DNA of 64,000 nucleotides from the NCBI GenBank assembly GCA_038030265.1, contig CM075940.1, forward strand, positions 10,974,001 through 11,038,000, read 5' to 3'. This document shows positions 25,061 through 36,785 of this stretch, one piece after another. This DNA comes from Corythucha ciliata (taxonomy: Eukaryota; Arthropoda; Insecta; Hemiptera; Tingidae). The translations under genes and the position numbers were made by a program. The first letter of the stretch is position 1, and each line of letters starts with the position of its first letter. The notes beneath the pieces are model-generated. The model made no database searches, was not told the DNA's origin, and saw only the letters and a list, made by a program, of their open reading frames with translations.

Positions 25061-25873
25061 AACAAAATTATTCTTTTTACCGCGGAGACGAAATGAACGA
25101 TTCCTGAGTCACCTTCCACCAGCATAGGCGGATTTAAGTGGGGGGGGGGGCAGCACAATTCGCTGAATCGGCTCGGCGGGTAATGCTGGGTGCTTTCAAC
25201 GTGGCGTATTGAATGATTGCTACATAATCTACTGGGGCTTTTTTTTTCGAAAATCCTCAAATGTTTTCAGTAGGCATCAAACACTGAATATGCCGAGCAG
25301 GCGAAACCGGTTTGTCTTCGTCTTGGACACTCCTCAACGAGGGACTGACAACATAGGCAATTACATCTACGTATCTAATTTGTATGACAATGACAGGAGT
25401 CTGACTGTTCCCACATTTTTTAATCGCCGAGAATTCCGAGAACTTACCGGGTGGTGGTGAGACTAAAACTATTACACCAAGCCATTTAAAACTCTTTACA
25501 TGAACTCAGTCAATCGCTCAAAAACTATAGTTGTTATGATTTTGAATAAATTTGGCCCCATCCCGAGCCTTCCGTTCAAAAATAAATTTCAATTTAACCA
25601 AAAATATAGAACTGCGTTAGGAAAACACATAAATATTGGTTTAAAGTTCATATTATTATTTCTACTGGCTTCATTCAGATCACATTTCACTACTATTTGA
25701 GTAATATTTTGAAATACTTCACTAAATATAAATTTCGGGGAGATTTATATTTTTTGCTGCAATTGGGAACAATTTCATTGGGAAAAATATGTTTTTTTAT
25801 AAAAGAAAAGCATAATTAAATAGGACTCATAAATAATAAATTAAAGATCTATCAGTCGTATCTTCTAAATTAA

Positions 25874-28327
25874 TCACTGTGAAGACGCTGCGTTTAAATC
25901 GTTCAGAAACGCGACATTCGATGCTTTGAGTCGCATGTTTGCACAGCCAATAATAGAGGGAGAGGGAGAAATACACGGTGTAGAACAGTGACTATTACTC
26001 AAATCACACTGGTCCAATATCCTGATGAGTTCTTTGGCATTGGGTCCACCGTTTGTAGTCGTGGCTGAATAATAAAATGGATAATATCAATAAATGTTGG
26101 CGTATTGACACCCTTGACATTGTTCAAATTCCGATTTTTGTTTTGTTTTTTTCATTTTTCACTCACTGGGCTCTCCCTCCTTCATTATGGCCAGCGCGGT
26201 AGTCAAATCCCACATTTGAAGTGTACCGTTGCTGTGACCTGTGAAAAGGAATCTCCGAGGGCGGGAACCCATTCGACTGGAACCTTCGCACTCGTGAACG
26301 CAGAAGCAGGTGATTGTGGTTCCATCCACAGCTCGTATGACACAGACTCTGCAGGAGGAAAAGGGGGTCACTTTTCATCGTTATAAACTGGTGAACAGGA
26401 TTTCTTTTTTTTAACCTTCTCCCATTAGAAGCCAGTCTAATGAAGAGTTCTGAAGTCTCGGGGACAACTTTTTGAACAAACACTTGATCATCGTCCTGTT
26501 CTCCGAAGGGCCCTGAACCACCAACGTGACAGCATAAGTTTCTGATGAAGAAATGTTTCCAAGGAACGAATGATTTTTAAATTTACTATACCGAAGTCAT
26601 TGCCAGTAGAGTAGCCCAGATTTGCTTCCACATCGTCAAAAGACAATATTTTGAACGATGCCACCGGTGTTGATCCCGGCTGCGTTGAAATCATTCCACG
26701 AAATCGCGTAACGCTCCAGGTTCGGACGTGATGGTACTCAGAGCAAACGGAAACCAAAAATTTCTCGGACAGAGCCACCTGGATGCAGTGTCAAATAAGA
26801 AAAATTGTTCTTGCCAATGATTTTTGTTTGTTATATTTCAATTACTTTAGTGACAGGGCATTGGTGCACTGTAAAAGTTTGAAACAATTGAGGACTGTGC
26901 CCAACCGTTTCAGGGTGCTGTACAATAACTCGAACATTTCCTGAACTCGTTCCATACGCAATTTCTATCCAATTGCCACATAAGTCTAGAAAGAACAACT
27001 TTCATGAGCTGAATTTTCATAAAAATCATCACCATGGTCAAACTCACTTGTTTTGGGAGTTAAATAAACAGAAATAGCTGTGATTGGGTCATGACTGGGA
27101 TCTTTGTATAATTCCGTAACAAGAAGGTCATTGTCTTTCATTCTTAAAGGAAATTTCTGCATGTCTGCCCGGAAAAACAATTAAATAACTTATCATTTTG
27201 AAATAAATGAAACCAATTTTACCAATGTAATAAATAGATCCATTGTTGCAACCCAAAAGCAAAAATGATCCAGCACTATCGAACGATGATATCGGCATAA
27301 CGTCCTGAATCTGCCAATGATGGGTCATGGAATGCCACACTCCGATTTTACCCGTCGGTGACAATGCCACTAGTTGGTTACCGATGAAAAACAAAAATTC
27401 AACTCTAACTCCCAAATTAAAAGTGCCTGAAATAATTCAGCTTTGTTAAGAATCCAATTGAATTCGACTACAATTAAGGATATCTAGAACTGACCAATAT
27501 TTATTCTAAATCCCTGCTCCTTAATGCTCCACAGACGAACTTGACTCGCGTAAGAGATGGCGACCATTTTAGCCAGCTCGCTGCCTTGGGCCAATTTAGC
27601 GTTGACGGCAACACGTTCAATGCAACTGTCTATATAAGATGACGTGAACACGTGCTGCCAACCAGTGGAGTCTTTCAATCTGGAATTTGCGTGTGTTTAA
27701 TATCTTTGATATGGGTACATTTATTTCAATCGGAACATCATCATTACCTAAAACAGACGATGAAATGAGCGTACGCAACAACAATCCAATGATGATGAGC
27801 CTTGATAATTTGAACTCGAAGTGGGTCAGTCCAATTTGAAGCTGAAGAAAAAAAAAAATTGTAAAAGTTGTCGAGCGCTAGCCGTTTCCGAAAAAAAGTA
27901 TTACCAGGGCCCGAACAAAATATTTGGGCCAAGTCAGTTGAACAGCGGTCTGATCCGCCATGGCGAAGATCCAAGGACGCAGTCCTAGAATGACCGGGAC
28001 GGGATAGACTTCGCAGATCATTTGTACTCCGCGAACCAAGTCTCAAGTCCCAGGACGAATTTCTAGAGTGGGATCGTGAGGCATGCGGAGTCAGGTTGAC
28101 TTGAAATAAAATAAAATAAAAAGACACGATTAATTGAGAATTGCAGCGTTGGGTTTTTTTCGAAGAGTAGGTACCGGTCGCAGACGATGGGCCAGGCTCT
28201 TGATCTAAGCCATCCGAAGGTCGAGACGAGGAGGAATTCGTGGGCCTTTGTTGAACATTTGAAGGAGCTCTTGATGCGAGAATAGAGTGCCCCGTTGTCA
28301 ACGCCTTATCATCGGGAACTGGCGCAC
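25874..28327 (-). CDS. KCTD3: KCTD3/SHKBP1-family BTB-WD protein, exons 3-13
   Basis: Eleven exons on the minus strand: 28327-28175, 28099-27905, 27841-27748, 27679-27495, 27426-27223, 27164-27048, 26985-26846, 26778-26592, 26512-26416, 26348-26167 and 26064-25874. All junctions are GT-AG and in phase. They encode a Ser-rich linker, then the WD-repeat region: [108 protein letters not shown] and [18 protein letters not shown]. These blocks are specific to KCTD3/SHKBP1. With the 5' exons the model is 2121 bases and 706 residues; human SHKBP1 is about 707. KCTD3 binds and promotes surface expression of HCN3 channels, and SHKBP1 acts in EGFR trafficking; the role here is inferred. The start of exon 3 (28327) is the least certain boundary, and the C-terminal tail is poorly conserved. 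Confidence 0.9.
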
Positions 28328-28429
28328 CTGTTGAATTCAGTGAAACGTTTTTGTTAGCTACCTTACTCTTCGCGATCCCCGGTCGGCCCGATTCCAATCA
28401 AGCTTCCAAAATCTAGTCATTTCTTTACG

Positions 28430-29700
28430 GAAACGTACACACTTGTCACCGGAACCACCAAATTAACCATAAAAACTGACTAATCATAGGAAAATTGGTC
28501 ATCCCGGAAGCCGTCAATTCACACCCAAAACGGTCATTGTTAAAACAAAATAGCATTTTAAGAGTGACGGCGGAAGTCTGGTGGCATTGAGGAAGCAATA
28601 ATCCGAGCAGTTCAGCTTTTACCCCCATCCCTCGTCATTTCGATTACATTAATTCTTCTGGTGAACATTTAAAATTTTTGAGGTTAAAAATTCAAATTCT
28701 TCACTAAATTTACAGTAAGTGTCCTCATGAAAATGCCTTGTTTCCAGCCTAATTCTCTTGGCGTCTTTTAAGCTCTGCAATGCTGTGCTTTTGGCAATGG
28801 AGATGGTCTGCCACTAGTTGAATTAATCGGTGTACTCCATACCCAGAGGGTTCAGAACCCGTGTTCTAGAATAATACGCTGGTTTAGGTTATGTCGAGGG
28901 GAGCGGAGCTTGAAAATATAGATGAGCGGACGAGCCCCGGGAGTTCGCTCTCTTTGATACACCACTGAAGCCCAGGGCCGGATCATAGGGGGGGGGGGGA
29001 CTACCGGGGCTATGGCCCTATTAGAAATATTTTTAGACGAGGGAGAGGGATAAGAAAAGTCGAACCAGAAGAGATGAACAGAGAAAGAAAGTAACTATTT
29101 TTTATTTCTCTCTCCTTTTCCCCTCATTTCATAGTCGCGGATTGGCCGACACCAGCGTTTTTCTCCATTTTGGCCAGGAAGCTGTATCGGAAACGACGAA
29201 TTATCGCATTTTCTCAATTTTAGCCACGAATGAGCGCTTTTTCACAATTTTAGCCGGTAATATTGGAGTTTTCAAACCGTTTAGCCGCGTAAGCCTGCAG
29301 AACAGCGAAAAATGAGCGTGGCTTCTCAATTTCAGACGTAGACTTGCCCGTAAGCTTATTCAGAAAAAGGAACTGCGCACATGGGACTCAATAGGTTATT
29401 GCCGACGACCCCTTTAGGAGGGCGTTTTCGTTGGGGATCACGGGGGCCATGGCCCCTCCCTTGGGGTCGAGGTCAAAAAAATAATCAAAACCACCTCAAA
29501 AATACCCTAAAATACCTCAAATTTTAGGGTATTTTCACACAGACGTGATTTATGAGGCCCCTGAACCACGAAATACAGGTGGTTCCAGCCTGACATGCGA
29601 TAGAATACCCGCTATGTCTGGCGGTCTCAAAGAAGTGTCATCTCCTAGAGACCATAAAAAACGTCCTGCGCAGGTGCCAGGCGCGATCAAATAACCCTGA
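28430..29700. other. Intron 2 of KCTD3: repeat remnants
   Basis: This is the proximal part of the 14.4-kb intron. A family A array lies at about 29110-29340. Element-like ends occur at 28977 (CAGGGCCGGATCATAGG plus a G-run) and near 29440. No exon was found. Confidence 0.4.
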
Positions 29701-29714
29701 TTTTTTCATACGGT

Positions 29715-31905
29715 GGGCTCCCGGACTATAGTAGCAAGAGCTGCCCAGAGAGGTCCATGTGCATCGCGGGACTCTTCCTTGAACTTCAGAGCTGTCCGTG
29801 GGAAAGTTCGTGCGTTAGTGGCTAAAAACGGTGGCATCACAGCGAGAGCCCTTTCGTTGAATCTTTTCATCGAAAATTCGTTTCAATTTTTGGATTCCTC
29901 GTGTGGAGAAATCCCAAAATATTGGTGAAGTTGGAGCTTCACAGTGGTGTGGTCAGACCATTCTTTGTCGTTGGCAGGTGTGGTCAGCTGCCCTCTCCTA
30001 GACTTTGAAGCGCAGACTTATGGGACAGCTGACCACTTCCAGATACCACCAATAAGTTGAAATCCATCAAGATCACCACATTTTGTACAGCGAAAATGTT
30101 CGTAGGTCTCAGCAATAAGCCAATTGTCCCAATTTCGCCCATTTAAATGCCAAATTCGTGTTTCTTTTGTGCTGGAAACCAAATTTCGCGATGTGGCCTA
30201 ATTCCAACGCCCCACCTTCGTGATTTTTGTACTCAAAAAAACAATTTTCGCAGCTCTACCTCACTAAAATAGCAATATCTCATATTTTCATCACTAAGAC
30301 ACCAATTTCCTGATTTTTCTTGCCAATTTGGCTCACATAAAAACTAACTTCTCGGATTTCGCTCGCAAAAAAAAAAAAAAAATTTTGCGGATTTTTCTTA
30401 ACAAGAAATGTTTACGTGTCGCACTCACTAAAAAATAAATTTACAGATTTTTGTTGCTATCAAACCAATTTTACGGTGTACCCAAAATTCAGGGACCGTG
30501 TTCGCAGATTTTACGCACAACAACAATTTCATTTTAGATGAGTTGGCACGCAAAAAAAAACAATTTCGGAGGACACTACCTAAAACATAAATTTTCATGA
30601 CTTTTCTTGAAAAAAAAAAAAAACAAACAAACAAATTTCTCAAATTTTGCTCTATAAAAACCCATTTTGAGGATGTTTTCGCGTGTCGAGTTCACAAGAA
30701 AATATCACTTATTAAGTTGTCGTCGCTGACAAACCAATTTTTTCGGGGCAGCTCAATTCAGACACCTCATTTGCTGATTTTTTTCGCACTTTGAAAACAT
30801 TTTAGCAGCTCTGACTCATCAAAAAATCAATTTCTAAAAATTCATTCTTTAAAATACCAAATTTTGCGGATTTTTCTCGCAAAAGGAAAAAGAAAAACAG
30901 TTCCCCGAATGTGGCCCACTGTAAAATAAATTGTTTGTATTTTGCTCTCTGAAAAACTAATTTCGGGGACCAGTAAACCAATTTCGCTGGGCGTGAGCCA
31001 ATTCTCTCAATTGGGGCCACCCACAAAAATTGATTTGTCGGCAACGAAAACTCCAAAATTGCTTTTTTCAGAAAGCAAAATTCAAGAAAGGCCACGTCGA
31101 ATAATCGAAATACACCGTCAATGTCTACATTTACGCGAAATGTCACATATTTAAGCCTAAGGTCTCATTCAGGTCAAAATCCAAGCAAAACTGCACACTC
31201 TAGGCAGCATTTACGCGAGTTGTCGCATTCAAAGCGGAATTTTCGCAAAATGTCCCACGGAGAGGGGAAAGCGCAACATTCGGGGAAACACTCACGCGAA
31301 TCGTCAACTTCAAGGCAAAATTTACGTGAAATGCCCCGTCAAGGGCAAAATTTATGCGAAAAACCTCACCTAGTGGCAATTTCGCGAAAAAATTGTCAAT
31401 TTCTTAAGAAAATTGTCTGCTTCATGAGAAAACTTGCAATTTTACGATAATTCATCAGCTTATGTGGTAATGGTTGATTTTATGAGGGAATTGGTCAATT
31501 ATATGAGTAAATTTCATTTTTTGAGTGAATTGTCAATTCCATAAGGAAACTGTAAGTTTGAATACGAAATTGTGAATTTTGAGAGGAAATCGTTAATTTT
31601 ATGGTGAAATTGTCAGTTTCAAGAGGAAACTGTCATTTTTATTAATCAAATTAATTAAATAATTCATTGTCAATTTGAAGTAGAAATTGTTTTTTGGTGG
31701 CCTTTTGTGGTTGGACCGCAAACGGGAATTTTTTGTGTGGCTGAAGCTTTATTGTGGTTTGGAGCTATGCTGTAATTCAGAAAGCTTTCGATTATGTGAG
31801 CACCAGATGCGGGAAAGTTCATGTGGCTCTTTATGCAAAGCCCTGAAGCATCACAGAGTGATAACCTCTTCAACGACTCGTTTATGGTACATGAGCAGAG
31901 CAAAG
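29715..31905 (-). mobile_element. Composite array-bearing element, inverted copy (copy 3)
   Basis: Read on the minus strand, this repeats the module order of 47640-49745. A unique module (31905 to about 31690, containing GTTGCATAAAGAG-type sequence) is followed by the 20-base family B array (31680-31390), a TTTCGCG-type module (31390-31080), the family E array (31080-30070), the CAGCTG cap (30062-29980) and a final module of about 250 bases ending near 29715. No open frame resembles a transposase. The left CAGGCGCGG terminus of the other copies was not found here, so it is probably truncated. It lies in KCTD3 intron 2. Confidence 0.65.
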
Positions 31906-32245
31906 CCCATAAATGCCTTGCCCATCCACCCGTGCATTGAGTTGTTCAATATTGTTTTTATCCTCAAAAACAAACAGACAAAAAGCCTAACTTGTCTAGG
32001 CTCTTTGTAAAGAGGCTTTACTCGTTTCGCCGTATTGTGTTACATCCAGCCTACTAACTGATAACGAATCACTTGCGTGCCCAAACAGGTAGGTTAGAAG
32101 CTACCTTGACTGAAATGACGATTTACGCCAAAGTCAAGAAAGCTTCATAAATACCAATAATCATCATGGAAGGCTTCCATCGAGGACGCCTTGACATCAG
32201 GAGGACCGTTCATAAATACGGCGGCTCTACCCTATTAGTTCAAGA

Positions 32246-33066
32246 GCTGGCGACAGTTCTATTCAACTGGAAGAACATTTGTCCTATTTGATACATTTTG
32301 TGGAGAGGAATACGAATACGAGCGTCTGCCCAGGGCATTTGCCCTCAGCGGCCAGTGAAATTCCCTATATTTGGGACATGAAATTATCCGAATGAACACA
32401 GTCTTGTGACTTGTCTCATTCGTGAGGTTTTTAGAAGCTTCTGCCTGGAGCATTCGCCCTCAATGGACAGTTTCATCACTATGTTCTACCGGTTAGATTA
32501 ATGTCCCAAATTTGGAGAAACTGATGTGCTGCTGGAGCAGGCACGTAGCCAGGATTTCTTTTGAGGGGGGGGGGGGTCCGATGTAGGTCCGGTGCGGCGG
32601 GCGGGGGGTGTATTTCCACTCTATGCCTACTCTTTTCAGTTTTTAACTACATATTATTATTATTATCATTACTATTATCATTATTGTGCGATATTATTCC
32701 AATGCGTGAGCGGAGAAATTGAAAATAAAAAGTCTCCTTCAGAACATGGGAAATAAATCTGAAATTTCGGGGGAGGGGGGGTCCGGACCCGGTGTACCCC
32801 TCCCCCCCTGGCTACGCGCCTGGACAGGCAAATGCCCTGGATGCGGTCATTTTCGTATTCGACACCATAAAACTTACCGAATGAGACAGTTACATGAATA
32901 AGTATGTCAGGTTTATTCTTGGTCCACATTTTTAAGGAATTTGACGGGCCTCTGAGGGCAAGTGCCCCTGGCAGAAGCTCATATTCATATTCAGCCAGAA
33001 AAAACCTAACGAATGGGAGAAGTTTCAGGACAATGTTTTTCCGGTTGAACGGGACTGTCGCCAGCT
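32246..33066. repeat. Imperfect long inverted repeat in KCTD3 intron 2
   Basis: About 200 bases at 32246-32440, starting AGCTGGCGACAGTTC, recur inverted at about 32880-33066, ending ACTGTCGCCAGCT. Both arms include a GGGCAxxTGCCC motif and a run like AGAACATTTGTCC. A separate short element (32538-32822) sits between the arms. (ATT)n sequence lies at about 32650. Confidence 0.55.
32538..32822. mobile_element. MITE-like element with CAGGCxCGTAGCCAGG termini
   Basis: The left end is CAGGCACGTAGCCAGG and the right end on the reverse strand is CAGGCGCGTAGCCAGG, both followed inward by long G-runs. The 285-base interior has no open frame of note. No clear target duplication was found. Confidence 0.6.
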
Positions 33067-33264
33067 CTCGGTCAGCACAACATACTAATTTTGTCAGCGT
33101 TATTTTTCTGTATTGATTTATTTTGCATTGCATTTTATGTTGCAAAATGAGCGGTTTGATTCAGGAGGTGTTTTTTTTTTCTTTCTTCACAAAAAGGCAG
33201 TTAATAATTCAGCCTTATTGTAGCAAGTACGTTAGGTTCGCAAAGAGCCTGAAATCCCTCAGCC

Positions 33265-33366
33265 TACGAAGGGGTGTTATAATTTTAACACAGCGTTATC
33301 CTATCTCAATTAAAATGGATGTCACGTGGATTCCAACCGTATTATTCCATTTAACACCCCTTCGTA
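33265..33366 (+). mobile_element. Short palindromic MITE, copy 1
   Basis: A 102-base element with ends TACGAAGGGGTGTTA and its reverse complement TAACACCCCTTCGTA. The interior contains TTTTAACACAGCGTTATC and CACGTGGAT, which the second copy shares. Confidence 0.7.
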
Positions 33367-33692
33367 CTTCAGCCCCTGACCCAACGATATGTAAAAGAAC
33401 TGGGTTGCTCATCACTGCTGATAAAGAATAGTCATCAAATAAGCTCCCAAGTGGTTGAGAGGAGTGGAGTTTCAAAATAAATACCGGAAGAGAGTTGTGT
33501 TACCATAACTACACAAGGAGAGGGACAGGGTGATTGTTTATCAGGGGACGACCTGCTCCCTCCAGTCCGTTGTGGGCAATCCAGGTTTATACATATATCG
33601 TTGGGCTGACCTAGTCAGCAAGCACAGATAAGTAATAGAGGGAGCGTAAACAAAAAAAAATGAGAACACTTTCCTTTCTCTAGGGGCTCAAG

Positions 33693-33802
33693 TACGAAGG
33701 GGTTTTATATGAAATAACATGGGTGGTATCCACGTGTCAACCATTTTCATTGTGATGACTTGATGAGATAACGCTGTGTTAAAATTATAACACCCCTTCG
33801 TA
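33693..33802 (-). mobile_element. Short palindromic MITE, copy 2 (inverted)
   Basis: A 110-base relative of the element at 33265 in opposite orientation, with ends TACGAAGGGG. The two copies face each other over about 330 bases, so the interval 33265-33802 is itself bounded by inverted repeats. Confidence 0.7.
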
Positions 33803-33821
33803 CTTGCCCCCTAGGAGCCCA

Positions 33822-34060
33822 GCAGAGTGGCCGATGTCGTCATATCCAGGTATCGTCTGCTGAGTGGGTTCGATTCCCACTGCAGGCTGGATTGTTTGAG
33901 CAAAGGTCAAATTATGTGTAAAAAAAAAAAGTTAAAAGTAACGTGTGTGCACTCGCCCTCGTACACGACACCTTAAAGGTAATTGGACGTAAAGCCCCGT
34001 TTGTTTACCGCTTGGTTTACAGCTATATAGCTATACAGCTTACCTACGCTGGTCAATACA
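33822..34060 (+). repeat. tRNA-derived SINE-like sequence
   Basis: An A-box-like AGCAGAGTGGCCGATG is followed about 40 bases later by a perfect T-arm/B-box GTGGGTTCGATTCCCAC (33864-33880). An A-rich stretch then follows at about 33920 and a non-tRNA body. The acceptor stem does not pair, so this is not an intact tRNA gene. A SINE head of tRNA origin explains the internal promoter boxes. Confidence 0.5.
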
Positions 34061-34599
34061 GCCATAGTTGCGACTTTGGCGAACAATAACTCTCAAGGAA
34101 GAACTTTTATAAGAGTTTTCATCTTCGAGGACCAGTTGAAACAACCACAGTCTTGCAATTGGCCCAAGAGACGTGTGGACCACTTGAACGACCTGGTCTT
34201 TCATTTTTTGCACAATTACTTTGCAACTACTTCTACCACACGCATCTCTATACCCTAATCCTTTTAAAAATTAGAGCACCAGACGTCTTGAAAATTATCA
34301 AAACGTTTTTTTGGGAAGAAATAAATTAATTTTAGCGCATAATAAGTATTAATTATCTACCTGCCTCTCTATAACCCGGATAGCTTAACCTAAAATTTCA
34401 GAAATATACCACTATTCATTGCCTGTACGCGTCTGCCTTAAAAGGAAATGAATTGCGAAATGTAGGATTTTAAGTTCACTAGGTTTTTCCGAAATAATTA
34501 CTTCTTTGTTTTATTTATCAATTATTTTACTAATTTGATACAATTGATAAGTCCTGGTGATCAATCATACTGGTGGACACACCGCTTTGTCCGGAACCC

Positions 34600-34855
34600 G
34601 ACTACTGTCATATTGGTGGCCCACCAATTTGTCCGATACACTAAGGACAAATTGGTGGCTTCACCCACCAATATGACCACCCACCAATATGTCCGAAGGG
34701 CTTCGGACAAATTGGTGGGTGAGGGAATTTTTTCCGTCCACCGGAATATGACCGCCCACCAATTTGTCCGATACACAACGGACATATTGGTGGGTGCGGG
34801 AATTCCTTCCATTACCGCACCCACCAATTTGTCCGCCCACCAATATGACAGCGAC
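34600..34855. repeat. Array of CACCAATTTGTCCG hairpins
   Basis: At least eight copies of CCACCAATNTGTCC/GACC occur in alternating orientation. Three pair into clear hairpins: 34621-34658 (14-base perfect stem), 34680-34719 (about 19-base stem with one mismatch) and 34755-34794. Both strands stay open over about 90 codons, which is a side-effect of the repeat. The copia element inserted about 130 bases downstream. Confidence 0.75.
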
Positions 34856-34983
34856 TCCTCTGAAAACTAACCAAAATGACGTTATGTGATGATGGAATGA
34901 CACCCTTGAAATACCTCTGGGCACCTGATTTGTTCTATTCCCCTGATGGCCAATTTCACCACCGGGAGTTAGGTTGGAGTTAC

Positions 34984-35317
34984 TGTTGGAAAAAGGTTCT
35001 TTGACGGAAGACAACTGGCCTACCTAATGGAATGTGCTTCACATGTTACCTATACATGTTTCTATTTGGGTTTAATGGTGGGGAGTCTCATATGCTTTTA
35101 ATTAATTGTTTTATTCACTTCGTTTGAAGACTTTGTTCATAACGGACTCAATAAAAACATATTTCCTTTTAAACGTCTCGGCTTACAATCGTAATAGCAA
35201 AGGAACGTATCAAAGGTGAGTCTTTACAAGTATAACTTGATTAGATTTTGTGACTGCCTCCGAACCTTAAATATTGGTCCATTAACAAATTATAGCGGGT
35301 ATTACTCCCAGACGGCA
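34984..35317 (+). repeat. 5' LTR of the copia element
   Basis: It starts TGTTGGAAAAAGG and ends CTCCCAGACGGCA, 334 bases. An AATAAA at 35150-35155 is a plausible polyadenylation signal. It pairs with the 3' LTR at 41468-41800. Confidence 0.93.
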
Positions 35318-36785
35318 CGATATCGTCAAGGATCCTGGACTGATGTAAATATTATTTTGTTCGTGATTTTGGGTAAATCCGATAAAATTCCTCTTGAATG
35401 CCCAATCAGTAATCCAATCCTCGAGATTTCGCCTTGACTTGTATAACGTCTTCTCTCTCAAAATTAATAATGTTTTATTTTTATTCCTTCCCTGGTTAGG
35501 CACTCAGCGATTTCAGTAATTAACGTTTGATAGCCGTTTCTCAGCGTCGTTGAATTTCAGCTTAGAACTTCGGGATTCGATTTTATCCCTTTGGCCCTAG
35601 GTGTCGATTCAACTTAGATCGCCGTCGTATTAGCTTCTTGTCTTTTAAGGGGAGTTTGCTCAAAATACTTTTGTTGTTTAGAAAATGATGGTGACTTAAG
35701 TACGAGTCGTGGTGATATCTGTGATATCGGCCGATCACGACAAAGAACCTATATTTGCTCCTAGGGATGTACTTTTAATTTGTCTAAACCGCGTGCATTG
35801 AGAGAGATGATGGGTGGAAGAGGGGATCTTTTTCATTTCCCCCTCTCTCGCTCTGTCTCTACTTGAATCGCACTTTGATTTTCGTGCGGCGTCTTTTGTT
35901 TCCTGCGTGGTTGCACGTGTGTTCGTTATTTCCTGATCCCAAACAGGTGTTTCGAGCGACCAGTTATGCGATGAGGAGCGATGCTTCTCAGCCCGAGTCG
36001 AGTGAAGGGTGGTTTTGGTGTGCACAATTTTGAATCGAATAGACGGTAAACCCACCGTGCACATTTCGAATTCCACTTGGCGACAAACAGGGTACCCGAT
36101 ACGAGAGTTCATCAGGCGACCTTAATAAGTCGAGCCTTGGAGCGTACATTTTTACCTCGTTTGCGTAAAGGGCCATAACTGAAATGGGAAATTGTGAGTT
36201 GGGCCTAGTTCCCCGGAGTTAAAGACCGGATTCAGAATCGACCTATTTAGGTCCCGGCGCAAAAGACGACAAATAATCATAAAAAGTCACCAGTAGAAAG
36301 AGAAAGACGAACAAGGTTCAAGCATTTGCTTTTTGAAATCACATTTTTGGGACTGTATTTAGTTAAATTAGTTCGTTTGTCTTTTTAAACGACGTTAAAA
36401 CTACGGTTACGTGTTGAAAGAGGAAAGGCTCTGAACATCGATGTTTCGATGAATAAAAGAGCCGACTGATCTCTTCTTTCGTAGTTTTTCATATTTAAAT
36501 TAGTACAGAGATTGATTACATAATGATGGAAAATTGACGCAAATCGGTACCCGGCGATGAGTGTTAGTGCACACGCTTTTGCTCTTTTGATCCGAATTAC
36601 ACCGCTTATAAAATTTGTTGGGTTTTTTTATAACACCATAGGACAGTATCTGAGGTTGCCAATGGATGCGAAATAAGACTAATAGTGCTTGTGAGTTTCA
36701 GTAGTTCGAAGAAAATCTGCACAAGTAATAAGCACACAAACGGTTCTTTAACTAATTTGAACATAATGTTTCAGGTATATCTGAT

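Noticed and set aside
25209..25460. An 83-codon frame after the end of KCTD3
   Set aside because: It has no recognisable family, no splice partners and lies beside a G-run repeat end; noted but not called as a gene.
33822..33892. A tRNA gene
   Set aside because: The T-arm is perfect but the acceptor stem does not pair over most positions and no anticodon arm is clear; a SINE head explains it better.
34561..35014. Protein-coding gene on either strand over the CACCAAT hairpins
   Set aside because: Frames are open on both strands because of the repeat, and one runs into the copia LTR.
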